From: Litoreibacter sp.
GTDB lineage: Bacteria > Pseudomonadota > Alphaproteobacteria > Rhodobacterales > Rhodobacteraceae
Length of the DNA stretch: 7,464 nucleotides
Reading direction: 5' to 3'
Assembly (NCBI GenBank): GCA_013042765.1
Contig: JABDPP010000435.1
Location: 1-7,464 of the forward strand
Below, piece by piece: positions 1 to 6,233 of the stretch; position 1 is the first letter of the stretch, and each line of letters starts with the position of its first letter. The position numbers were made by a program, and so were the translations under genes. The notes below the pieces were generated by a model that saw only the letters and a program-made list of their open reading frames with translations, had not been told where the DNA came from and did no database searches.

Positions 1-142
1 TGACAAGATCTTGCCCCTCGCGTGTGGGGACTCCGAACTCGTCCAGCCAGCGACGCTGCATCGCAGAATGACGGGCATCGGTTTCCCGATCGTCGAGGTG
101 AAGGGCAAAGGCCAAGATTCGGTTTATGAGATCGTTTTGCAT
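1..142 (-). CDS. Partial hypothetical protein (N-terminus only), runs off left edge
   Basis: An open frame reads from the ATG at 142 to the window edge without a stop, giving about 47 residues beginning MQNDLINRILAFALHLDDRE and continuing through a charged stretch (…QRRWLDEFGVPTREGQDLV). I chose the ATG at 142 because GGAG lies nine bases upstream on the minus strand; the in-frame ATG at 157 has no visible ribosome binding site and would add five residues. The visible part is soluble-looking and amphipathic, with no signal peptide or membrane segment. I do not recognise the family, and the rest of the gene lies outside the window. The DNA just upstream contains an imperfect GTATAC-type dyad that could be its operator. 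Confidence 0.55.
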   Translation of the reverse strand, partial: MQNDLINRILAFALHLDDRETDARHSAMQRRWLDEFGVPTREGQDLV

Positions 143-217
143 CGTCGGGGTCTCCATTCTTGAGGCTGTACCTAGCGTGATTTCGCAGGAATCAATTCTA
201 ATGCCTTGTTTTTAATA

Positions 218-233
218 GTATACTTTTGCATAC
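218..233. promoter_or_regulatory. Imperfect GTAT…ATAC dyad, candidate operator
   Basis: The 16-mer GTATACTTTTGCATAC sits in a locally AT-rich patch 75 bases upstream of the minus-strand partial gene. Its outer arms GTAT/ATAC pair perfectly; the centre pairs only in part. Dyads with GTAT/ATAC arms are typical of GntR-family (FadR-type) operators, but no regulator gene is visible here, so the assignment is only suggestive. Confidence 0.25.
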
Positions 234-251
234 GGGTGCTGTGGGAAACCT

Positions 252-314
252 ATGCATCGCTTGGTGTCTGGGCAAGATCTTGAAGCCATTGAGATTTTCG
301 TCACCGTCACCTGA
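252..314 (+). pseudogene. Possible LysR-type regulator N-terminal remnant (21 codons)
   Basis: ATG at 252 opens a frame of 20 residues ending at TGA 312-314. Its second half, GQDLEAIEIFVTVT, resembles the start of LysR-type regulators, where a D-L-E-x-hydrophobic-x-x-F-V-x-V segment forms the first helix of the DNA-binding domain. Nothing after the stop, in any frame, continues into the expected helix-turn-helix. The match is short, so chance is possible; a leader peptide is another reading. Confidence 0.22.
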
Positions 315-484
315 ACTTCGTACTCTTGAGGAAAACCTAATCAAGCTTGGAGTTTTCTTGCCGCATCTGCAAAATTGATTAGCTTCCAGGCGGCTGGCCA
401 GTGATTTTCAGGCAGCGGCGGGGATGGCGGCGGGGATAACGCCTTGTATGTGTCCCTGCGTTTCCCGGTCTGAAAGGTGATCCG

Positions 485-751
485 GTGAATCCACGCACAA
501 CTCAGCAGGCGTTTGACGCCTACGAAACCGTGCGACACCGGTTGCCGGATGTTCGCCGCTTAGCCCCGGAACGCCGGGCGCTGCGCGTTCGGTGCCTCGA
601 TGATATCGCGGAGCACTTTGACGTCTTCCTGCCGGATGCGTTTGTTGTCCTCAATATTGTAGTGCGTGCCATCGGTGGCGTGCCGGAGCGGGTCGCAGGG
701 CTTCAGTCCGCGGGTACAAAGGTCTTGGTGGTCACCAATGTGGTCGGTTAA
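485..751 (+). pseudogene. Truncated HAD class IIA (NagD-like) hydrolase, N-terminal fragment
   Basis: A GTG-started frame of 88 residues has an AGGTGA ribosome binding site about six bases upstream. Residues 45-57 (FDVFLPDAFVVLN) match HAD motif I of class IIA hydrolases, which usually reads like D-x-[FW/D]-G-V-L-N; D51 would be the nucleophile. Residues 61-85 (RAIGGVPERV … VLVVTN) match the following loop, the helix with the AxxAG pattern, and motif II, with T84 as the conserved Thr. The frame stops three residues later, whereas intact members run to roughly 280-300 residues with a cap domain and motif III Lys/Asp. Two substitutions in motif I (a Pro before the Asp, and Val in place of the usual Gly) also suggest loss of constraint. 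The stop overlaps the end of the convergent ureohydrolase gene by a few bases, so the 3' part was probably deleted there. It is very unlikely to be an active phosphatase. Confidence 0.6.
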
Positions 752-1710
752 CTCGACATGCAGGTGGCCATGTTGCAGAGCATCTCGAACATGATGGAGA
801 CGCCGAGGAAGGCGGTCCCGCCGCTTTGATCGAAAGGCGGGGAGACCTCCACCAGATCAGCCCCCGCGATGTTCACTCCGTCCAGAAGTCGGGCCACGAG
901 CATGGACTGGAAGGAGTTCGGCCCGCCCACCTCAGGCGTGCCCGTCCCTGGCGCGAAGGCCGGGTCCACGAAGTCGATATCGTAGGAGACGTAGGTGGGG
1001 TGCGCGCCGACGATCTCCTTGGCCTGAACCATGATGTCCTCGGGCCCGCGGGCGTGAAATTCTTCGATCGGGATAATCGTGACGCCAACGCTCTCGGCGA
1101 AGTCGTGATCCTCGCTGTCATAAGCGGTGCCGCGAATGCCGATCTGAACGACGCGTTTGGGGTCGAGCAGGTTTTCCTCGATCGCGCGGCGGAAGGGGGT
1201 GCCATGGGTGTATTGCGTACCCCCGAAGTAGCTGTTGAAGAGATCCGTATGACTGTCGAAATGGATCATTCCCAGCGGAGCAGCCTTTCCCAGAGACCGC
1301 AGGATGGGAAGCGAGCACAGGTGATCACCACCGGCTGTCAGTGGCACGATACCCGCGTTGCGAACCGTGTCGTAGAATGCGGTGATCCGGTCCATGCTGG
1401 CGTGAATGTCGGCCGGGTTTGGCGCGACATCGCCAAGGTCGGCACAGTTCACCTGCTCAAAAGGCCGGATCCCGGTCGCACCATTCTGGGCGCGGATCAT
1501 GGTGGACAGATCCCGGAGCTGTCGAGGACCGTGCCGCGGGCCGGGACGGTTCGTCGTACCGCTGTCCCAGGGCGTGCCTATCAGGCCAATATCCACCTCG
1601 CCAAGTCGCGGGTCCTCAAGCCCCACATGAGGCAGGCGCATGAAGGTGGGCACACCGGCAAACCGGGGCAGGTCAAAGCCCGAGACGGGATGGAAGAAGG
1701 GATCAGACAT
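748..1710 (-). CDS. Agmatinase / ureohydrolase-family amidinohydrolase
   Basis: This 320-residue protein is a full-length ureohydrolase, the binuclear manganese family that hydrolyses guanidino groups to urea plus an amine. All signature motifs are present: GGDH at 127-130, HFDSHTD at 150-156 and YDIDFVDPAFAPGTGTP at 243-259, so the six metal ligands would be H130, D152, H154, D156, D244 and D246. The length and the N-terminal block (GTPWDSGTTNRPG at 45-57, then GPRQLR) fit the agmatinase/guanidinobutyrase/guanidinopropionase branch rather than arginase. Substrate cannot be fixed from sequence: agmatine, 4-guanidinobutyrate, 3-guanidinopropionate or guanidine itself are all known in the family. 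The start is firm because GAGGAG lies six bases upstream. It is divergent from the enolase-superfamily gene, so the two may be co-regulated. It has no signal peptide and is cytoplasmic. Confidence 0.9.
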   Translation of the reverse strand: MSDPFFHPVSGFDLPRFAGVPTFMRLPHVGLEDPRLGEVDIGLIGTPWDSGTTNRPGPRHGPRQLRDLSTMIRAQNGATGIRPFEQVNCADLGDVAPNPADIHASMDRITAFYDTVRNAGIVPLTAGGDHLCSLPILRSLGKAAPLGMIHFDSHTDLFNSYFGGTQYTHGTPFRRAIEENLLDPKRVVQIGIRGTAYDSEDHDFAESVGVTIIPIEEFHARGPEDIMVQAKEIVGAHPTYVSYDIDFVDPAFAPGTGTPEVGGPNSFQSMLVARLLDGVNIAGADLVEVSPPFDQSGGTAFLGVSIMFEMLCNMATCMSS

Positions 1711-1716
1711 CGGCGG

Positions 1717-1722
1717 CTCCTC
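1717..1722 (-). promoter_or_regulatory. Shine-Dalgarno of the ureohydrolase gene
   Basis: The minus strand reads GAGGAG with a six-base spacer to the ATG at 1710, which fixes that start codon. Confidence 0.75.
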
Positions 1723-1843
1723 TAGCGATGCGGTGCCTGATCTTGGCCTCTATCGGGTTGTGCCTGTCAAGGCGGATTGTCCCGATGGCGGAACCGGTTT
1801 TCTTTGCCAAATTGCACTCTTGTGACAGGATCGGCCTGCAAAC
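1723..1843. promoter_or_regulatory. Divergent control region with nested dyad and a minus-strand -35
   Basis: The gap between the divergent ureohydrolase and enolase-superfamily genes holds a perfect TTGACA on the minus strand (1770 to 1765), a candidate -35 for the ureohydrolase, although no good -10 follows at 17 bases. Around it is a nested dyad: ATCGGG (1752-1757) pairs with CCCGAT (1781-1786), and GCCT (1762-1765) with AGGC (1770-1773), both centred near 1768. A regulator bound here would cover the -35 and could control both genes. No regulator gene is in the window. The operator is an inference. Confidence 0.35.
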
Positions 1844-1848
1844 AGGAG
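1844..1848 (+). promoter_or_regulatory. Shine-Dalgarno supporting a TTG start
   Basis: AGGAG seven bases before TTG 1856 decides this rare start codon for the enolase-superfamily gene. The next in-frame ATG lies far inside the conserved fold. Confidence 0.75.
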
Positions 1849-1855
1849 ATCTGCA

Positions 1856-2986
1856 TTGAAAATCACAGGATTGAAGGCGACCCCGCTGCTGGTGCCATAC
1901 CGCAAACCATACCACTGGGCGCAGGGCGTCATCTACGGCGCCAACGTGATCCTCGTGGAGGTTGAATCCGATACGGGCGAGACAGGGTATGGCGAATGCA
2001 TCGCGTCGCCCTCGGCCGACGGGATTCTGGCCTATCTCAAGCTGGTCTCAGACCTCTGCATTGGGCACAGCCCTTTTGAGAATACGGCACTCATGACAAA
2101 AGCCTACCACGTGTTGTTCGAGGCGCTCGGCACCTGCAGCGCGCCGCGTTTCGCGGGGCAGGTTCTGGCGGGCTACGAGATGGCGCTGTGGGATCTCATG
2201 GGTAAGGCTGCGGGGCGCCCCGTGCATGAGCTTCTGGGGGGTGCCCTGCGCGACCGCATTGACTATTTCGGGTTTCCGCAAGGGGCAAACGCGCAGGAAA
2301 TCGCAGCGGAGGCGCGGGCCTTTGCCGAGGCCGGGTGCGATGTGATCTACGTGAAGGTCGGGCGCGGTGATCAGCTCGACCTTGATATTGTCCGGGAGGT
2401 GCGCGCGGCGATCGGCCCGGACAGGCGGCTCCGGCTCGATCCGAACGAGCACTGGTCGCCAGTGCGCGCAAAACGCATGATCCGCAAGCTCGCTCCCTAT
2501 GATGTGGATATGGTGGAGCAACCCACCCGGGCCGAGGCGCCATGGGCACTCGAACAGGTTCGCGCCCGCAGCGAGGTTGCTATTGCCGCCGATCAGTCCG
2601 TCTTCACGCCGCAGGATGCCTACCAGATCTGTTGCAGCCAATCCGCTGATCTTATCGTCCTTGGTTTGCATGAAACGGGGGGTATTGCGCGTTATCGAAA
2701 AGTCGCAGCAATTGCGGAGGCGGCCGGTATCGATATCTGCATGCATGGCCTCTATGAGACCGGCATCACCACCGCGGCGGCAAATCAAGTCGCGGCCACG
2801 ATCCCCAATCTTGACGATGGCAACCAATACATGAACCACCTGCTGGAGTGGGACATCATCGACACGCCCGATTTGGGCCTGCAGAATGGAAGCCTTGCTG
2901 TGTTGGGTGGCGCAGGGCTTGGCGTTACGCTCAATCGTGACGCGGTGGCCGAGGCGGCCCGCGCCCACCAGAAAAAATTCGGCTAA
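1856..2986 (+). CDS. Enolase-superfamily enzyme (mandelate racemase / muconate lactonizing group), atypical active site
   Basis: This 376-residue protein has the capping domain (about 1-125) and the barrel domain (about 130-355) of the enolase superfamily. These enzymes abstract the proton alpha to a carboxylate on a magnesium centre, giving racemases, dehydratases, cycloisomerases and epimerases. Metal ligands are visible: D195 in LRLDPNEHW, E221 in MVEQPT and D246 in IAADQS. The lysine pair on the second barrel strand is reduced to Y165-x-K167 (IYVKVG), where the usual pattern is K-x-K. On the sixth strand, where muconate lactonizing enzymes carry the opposing lysine, the sequence is VLGLHETGG, with G270 in the expected place; nearby H272 or H297 could act instead. 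Specific substrate is unknown. Start is TTG, supported by AGGAG. The neighbour, a ureohydrolase transcribed the other way, hints at catabolism of an amino- or guanidino-acid, but that is inference. Cytoplasmic. Confidence 0.85.
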   Translation: MKITGLKATPLLVPYRKPYHWAQGVIYGANVILVEVESDTGETGYGECIASPSADGILAYLKLVSDLCIGHSPFENTALMTKAYHVLFEALGTCSAPRFAGQVLAGYEMALWDLMGKAAGRPVHELLGGALRDRIDYFGFPQGANAQEIAAEARAFAEAGCDVIYVKVGRGDQLDLDIVREVRAAIGPDRRLRLDPNEHWSPVRAKRMIRKLAPYDVDMVEQPTRAEAPWALEQVRARSEVAIAADQSVFTPQDAYQICCSQSADLIVLGLHETGGIARYRKVAAIAEAAGIDICMHGLYETGITTAAANQVAATIPNLDDGNQYMNHLLEWDIIDTPDLGLQNGSLAVLGGAGLGVTLNRDAVAEAARAHQKKFG

Positions 2987-2999
2987 CGCAATGCCGCAG

Positions 3000-3013
3000 G
3001 GTCAGTCTTGACC
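3000..3013. terminator. Weak hairpin between convergent genes
   Basis: GGTCA (3000-3004), loop GTCT, TGACC (3009-3013) form a perfect five-base stem in the 32-base gap between the convergent enolase-superfamily and hsp20 genes. Its position suits a shared terminator, but there is no T-run on either side, so it would be weak. Confidence 0.25.
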
Positions 3014-3018
3014 GCCTG

Positions 3019-3435
3019 TTAACCGGTGCGGATCTTGACCTTCTTGGACGGTGCCTCTGCCTTGGTTGCCTTTGGAACCGTCAGCGTCAGAACGCCGTTC
3101 TTCAACTCGCCGGAGATCTTGTTCTCATCGGCATCTGGCGGCAGGCGGAAGCTGCGCGTGAAGGCACCGTATTGGCGTTCACTGAAGAACCACGTTTCCC
3201 CGGAATCTTCACGCGACACACGCTTTTCGCCCTTCACTGTCACGACGCCGTCATGGGCGCTGACATCTATATCGGCCTCTGCAACACCCGGTAATTCGAG
3301 CGAAATCGTGTAAGCCTCACCGGAGGTTGATGCTTCTGAGGCCGGCGCGATCCAGTCAGAAATGCGCGAGCCCAATGATTTGAAAGGCTCATAGATTGAG
3401 GGCCAGAGCCCGGAGCTGTGGGATTTTTCTACCAT
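3019..3435 (-). CDS. Hsp20 family small heat shock protein
   Basis: From the ATG at 3435 this is a 138-residue small heat shock protein, an ATP-independent holdase that binds unfolding proteins and forms oligomers. The alpha-crystallin domain spans about residues 40-122. It includes LELPGV at 46-51, the SERQYGAFTRSFRLPP strand region at 85-100 and the family signature LKNGVLTLTVPK at 111-122. A short C-terminal tail ends with a V-x-I motif (VKI, 133-135), the type that docks between dimers. The frame extends nine residues further upstream to 3462, but GGAG eight bases before the 3435 ATG favours the shorter form. A perfect FNR/CRP-type palindrome lies about 60 bases upstream, which suggests control by oxygen or nitric-oxide sensing rather than only heat; no sigma-32 promoter was obvious. 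Confidence 0.9.
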   Translation of the reverse strand: MVEKSHSSGLWPSIYEPFKSLGSRISDWIAPASEASTSGEAYTISLELPGVAEADIDVSAHDGVVTVKGEKRVSREDSGETWFFSERQYGAFTRSFRLPPDADENKISGELKNGVLTLTVPKATKAEAPSKKVKIRTG

Positions 3436-3443
3436 CAGAACGT

Positions 3444-3447
3444 CTCC
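3444..3447 (-). promoter_or_regulatory. Shine-Dalgarno fixing the hsp20 start
   Basis: GGAG on the minus strand, eight bases from the ATG at 3435, supports that start over the in-frame ATG codons at 3453 and 3462. Confidence 0.6.
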
Positions 3448-3466
3448 ATACATGTGAATCATGAAG

Positions 3467-3472
3467 AGTATG
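3467..3472 (-). promoter_or_regulatory. Candidate -10 element of hsp20
   Basis: The minus strand reads CATACT, four of six matches to TATAAT. A start site about seven bases downstream (near 3460) would put the centre of the palindrome at 3494-3509 at -41.5, the classic activating position for FNR/CRP proteins. Confidence 0.35.
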
Positions 3473-3493
3473 ACGCGGATAGGGACGGGGGTG

Positions 3494-3509
3494 TTTGACC
3501 TCGGTCAAA
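3494..3509. promoter_or_regulatory. Perfect palindrome TTTGACC-TC-GGTCAAA, FNR/CRP-type site
   Basis: The 16 bases TTTGACCTCGGTCAAA are seven-base perfect arms around a two-base centre. The core TTGAC-N4-GTCAA is the layout of CRP/FNR-family sites (FNR consensus TTGAT-N4-ATCAA; the Dnr/NnrR branch tolerates GTCAA). It lies in the 89-base gap between the start of hsp20 and the end of the sulfotransferase gene, both on the minus strand, so it can only serve hsp20. The bound protein (FnrL-like, Dnr-like or other) is not known. Confidence 0.6.
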
Positions 3510-3524
3510 GTCGGGCGCTGGTGA

Positions 3525-4460
3525 TCATCCATCCGACTCGGCGTGCTCGCTGCGCGCTTCGAGCCAGCTTCTGCAATCGGGTGACAGCGTGCGTGTGACC
3601 GCGGTCTCGTATTTCTCGAGATCCTCGTCCGTCAAAACGCTGATCCAGCGCCCGTTGGTGCCCTTGTTGATAAAGGTCTTCGCACCGCCGTTGAAAATTT
3701 CATTGGTGCTTGCTGCGATCTTCTCGGCTTCGGATTTCATGGAGCGGAAACTCGTTGCCTCGACGATCTTGCCGAGCATCTCTTCGGAACACGCGATCCC
3801 AAGGAAATCGGCCAAGGCGGCGATCTCTTCGCGTGGTTTATCCAGAAGGTCGTTGTAATGCACGAAATGCACGTTCTCGAGGTGCCGGAAGTCCCACCAG
3901 CTCTGGATATGCCTGAAATTGGACCAGAACGGATAGCCGTCGGTTTCCCAGTCAAACCATCCGCGTGTGATCCACGACGACCAGAAGTCGTGGATATCGG
4001 CCGGGCAGCGCGGGCAATCGCCACCCACACGCCCTTCGGGGTTGTTGAATTCGGCGTAGGCCTCTTCGGTGTAGTTGGAGTAGTGGTTCCACATCGACAT
4101 GAACACGTCTCGGGCGTCACGCCCCACAACGACATAGCGTGCGTCGGGGCTGTAGGGGACGGCATCGGCGGGGACATGGGATTTCAGGCACCGGCGATGC
4201 GTCTGGTTTGCCACCGTTTCTTTTATCTTTTGCAGTTCATTTCTTCGAAACTCGATCCAAGGAGAGAACTCGCTGAGCTGGCGAAACTCGAGGTCCTGAA
4301 AGATCAGGTGCAGCACGATCGTCTGGGTCCAGGTCGTGCCGCATTTGTATGCGGTCGATACGATGATGTCGTTTGGCCGTTGTTCGATTACGTCCCATCT
4401 GGTGCTGTCGAGGTGATGGTTCTGATAGATTCGCGTTCTCTGGGGATATGCTGGATCCAT
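3525..4460 (-). CDS. PAPS-dependent sulfotransferase domain protein
   Basis: From the ATG at 4460 this is a 311-residue soluble sulfotransferase (Sulfotransfer_1 type), which moves the sulfuryl group of 3'-phosphoadenylyl sulfate to a hydroxyl or amine. The 5'-phosphosulfate loop is YKCGTTW at 38-44, a common bacterial form of the PKSGTTW motif with K39. The catalytic histidine is H95 in LKSHVP (92-97). The 3'-phosphate motif is YVVVGRDARDVFMSMWNHY at 109-127 (R114, S122). The C-terminal FINKGTNGRW (263-272) matches the KGxxGxW loop that closes over PAPS. The frame continues 44 residues upstream to 4592, but that extension is Cys/Ser-rich and unlike the family; GAGG six bases before the 4460 ATG and normal family length support the shorter start. 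Acceptor is unknown; no sulfate-activation genes are adjacent. Confidence 0.88.
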   Translation of the reverse strand: MDPAYPQRTRIYQNHHLDSTRWDVIEQRPNDIIVSTAYKCGTTWTQTIVLHLIFQDLEFRQLSEFSPWIEFRRNELQKIKETVANQTHRRCLKSHVPADAVPYSPDARYVVVGRDARDVFMSMWNHYSNYTEEAYAEFNNPEGRVGGDCPRCPADIHDFWSSWITRGWFDWETDGYPFWSNFRHIQSWWDFRHLENVHFVHYNDLLDKPREEIAALADFLGIACSEEMLGKIVEATSFRSMKSEAEKIAASTNEIFNGGAKTFINKGTNGRWISVLTDEDLEKYETAVTRTLSPDCRSWLEARSEHAESDG

Positions 4461-4591
4461 CACGGGCCTCGCTTTTGCCTCAATTCTGGGGCATGTCAGG
4501 TAAGATACTGTGTCAGATCTGTCGCTTTTGCAATCGGACAGGCAGCCTGCTGCAGGGCCGGATCGGCACTGGAATCGGTAGGCCGGGGGCA
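4461..4591. promoter_or_regulatory. Divergent control region, sulfotransferase / lytic transglycosylase
   Basis: This 131-base gap separates the two divergent genes. It holds a perfect CAGGC-A-GCCTG palindrome (4539-4549) and two direct copies of TGTCAG (4495-4500 and 4511-4516) flanking TAAGAT (4501-4506), which could be a weak -10 for the plus strand. No confident -35 is seen on either strand. Confidence 0.25.
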
Positions 4592-6214
4592 ATGTTTACG
4601 TTGGGGGCGAAACTGAGGGGCGTGTCTTACCTGAGAGCCGTTTTTGCAGCCGTTCTGTGCGCGTTTGCGCCGAGCGGTGAACCGGTGTGGGCAAACACGT
4701 CTGGCGGCGACAGGGATGCCGTCCTGTCAGATGTGCTGAGACCAGTTCAGGGCGATCTGACCAGCATTATTGAACGGCGGACGTTGCGCCTCGCAATCCC
4801 CTATTCGCCGATCTATTTCTCCTACGATGGTGAGAAGTTCATTGGCTTCGCGGTCGAAATGGCCCGCGAACTGGAGAAGTTTCTGAAGCAAAGCCATGGC
4901 CAAAAAATCGATGTGGTGCTGATACCTCTGCCTCGCAACGAGATTTTGCCAGCGGTCATGGATGGTCGGGCGGATGTCGCGGCGGCGAACCTCACAATTA
5001 CGCTACAAAGACTGCAACAGGTTGCGTTTACCGAACCTCTGTTTACCGGCATCTCCGAACTGGTCGTGACCGGGCCGGGAACGGAGCGTCTCACGTCCTT
5101 TGATGCTCTGGTCGCCAGCGGGCTCTTCCTGCGGCCGTCCAGCTCCTATTTCGCCCATCTTCAGACGCTCAATGCCGAACGGAAGGAAGCGGGCCAAGAG
5201 CCTGTTCCGGTTCTGCCAGCCGACCCCCGGTTGGAGGATTACGATCTCCTCGACATGCTCTACGCGGGCCTGATCCCACCGGTTGCGGTTGATAGCCACA
5301 AGCTTGAGTTGTGGAGTCAGGTCTTCCCCGGGATTGTTGTCCAGGAGGATCTAGCGCTGAACCGCGGCGGACAGGTTGGGTGGGCCGTACGTAAGGATGC
5401 GTCGGAGCTTCTGAAGCTGCTGAACGACTTCGTGACTGAGGTTGGCCCCGGAACCCTGGTGGGCAACGTTCTGCTGGAACGCTATCTCGGATCGCCCGAC
5501 TGGATCGAGGACATCCGCGACGGGCAGGGGCTGGAGGATTACGATCGCATGGTCGCGCTGATCCGGAAACAGGCCGATGCCTACGGATTAGACTGGAAGA
5601 TGATGCTGGCGCAGGCGTACCAGGAATCGCGTCTCGATAATTCACAGGTGAGCCATGCGGGTGCCGTTGGGATCATGCAGGTGCTTCCATCGACTGCGGC
5701 GGACCCAAAGGTGAATATTAGCGATATCAATGTTCTGGAGAACAATCTTGAAGCCGGTGCAAAGTACCTGTCTTTCCTTCAGAGGCGGTATTTCAGCGGC
5801 TCCGAGATCGCGGCACTCGACAAGATCCTGTTGTCGCTGGCCGCCTATAACGCAGGTCCTGCCAATGTCGCCCGAGCCCGAAAACGTGCGGAGGAACTGA
5901 AGCTCAACCCGAATGTCTGGTTCGGTAATGTGGAGCGCGCCGCGCGCCGATCAATCGGGGCCGAGCCGGTTACCTATGTCCGCAACATCTACAAGTATTA
6001 CGTGGCCTTCTCCTTGTCGGAAGAGCGCGATGCACAAATGGTAAGACTGGCAGCGCTGGAAGAAGCCCGAAAGGGTAGCGACAAACAGCGCAAGAACCGG
6101 CTGATCGCGTTTCTCGGCATCGGTAGCTGGATGAGCGGCGTGTTTGCCTTCGGTCTGATCATGCGCAGGAGACGAACACACCCGGTTGCGCAGATGCACG
6201 GATCAGGGACCTAA
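4592..6214 (+). CDS. MltF-like membrane-bound lytic transglycosylase (SBP_bac_3 + SLT)
   Basis: From the ATG at 4592 this is 540 residues. Residues 1-34 look like a Sec signal peptide (basic start, hydrophobic AVFAAVLCAF, likely cut after EPVWA). Residues about 60-270 resemble a solute-binding family 3 domain (RTLRLAIPYSPIYF … GFAVEMAREL … GRADVAAANLTIT), as in MltF, where it regulates the enzyme. Residues about 320-470 are a family 1 SLT domain that cleaves peptidoglycan to 1,6-anhydro-muropeptides: catalytic E345 in AQAYQESR, GIMQVLP at 360-366, AYNAGP at 418-423, and PVTYVRNI at 459-466. After a charged stretch, residues 504-524 form a membrane helix followed by RRRR (525-528), so the protein is probably tethered to the inner membrane with its C-terminus inside; this is not the usual MltF plan. 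The frame runs upstream to 4373 but that part overlaps the sulfotransferase and precedes the signal peptide. The ribosome binding site is weak. Confidence 0.88.
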   Translation: MFTLGAKLRGVSYLRAVFAAVLCAFAPSGEPVWANTSGGDRDAVLSDVLRPVQGDLTSIIERRTLRLAIPYSPIYFSYDGEKFIGFAVEMARELEKFLKQSHGQKIDVVLIPLPRNEILPAVMDGRADVAAANLTITLQRLQQVAFTEPLFTGISELVVTGPGTERLTSFDALVASGLFLRPSSSYFAHLQTLNAERKEAGQEPVPVLPADPRLEDYDLLDMLYAGLIPPVAVDSHKLELWSQVFPGIVVQEDLALNRGGQVGWAVRKDASELLKLLNDFVTEVGPGTLVGNVLLERYLGSPDWIEDIRDGQGLEDYDRMVALIRKQADAYGLDWKMMLAQAYQESRLDNSQVSHAGAVGIMQVLPSTAADPKVNISDINVLENNLEAGAKYLSFLQRRYFSGSEIAALDKILLSLAAYNAGPANVARARKRAEELKLNPNVWFGNVERAARRSIGAEPVTYVRNIYKYYVAFSLSEERDAQMVRLAALEEARKGSDKQRKNRLIAFLGIGSWMSGVFAFGLIMRRRRTHPVAQMHGSGT

Positions 6215-6233
6215 ATGCTGTTTTGAGAAAAAG

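Larger units (their letters stand above)
158..484. other. Gap of about 330 bases, mostly without a gene; decayed-looking
   Basis: No convincing full gene is present. The stretch holds the GTATAC-type dyad (218-233), a 21-codon LysR-like N-terminal fragment (252-314), and a second copy of the palindrome CAAGATCTTG (273-282; the first is at 4-13). A minus-strand frame at 341-538 looks like a low-complexity shadow: it is proline- and serine-rich and has no ribosome binding site I can see. With the truncated HAD gene that follows, the region is best read as gene decay debris between two functional loci. Confidence 0.45.

Noticed and set aside
826..1725. Plus-strand open frame of 299 codons opposite the ureohydrolase gene
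   Set aside because: It is a shadow of the GC-rich ureohydrolase gene, with no family motifs, and the opposite strand has every catalytic motif.
2048..2968. Minus-strand open frame of 306 codons opposite the enolase-superfamily gene
   Set aside because: No recognisable domain; Cys/His/Arg-rich composition typical of antisense translation of a real gene.
4460..4592. 44-residue N-terminal extension of the sulfotransferase to the ATG at 4592
   Set aside because: Extension is Cys/Ser-rich, unlike the family, overlaps the divergent control region, and the inner ATG has a ribosome binding site.
3858..4616. Plus-strand open frame of 252 codons opposite the sulfotransferase
   Set aside because: The sulfotransferase has all PAPS-binding motifs on the other strand; this frame has none.
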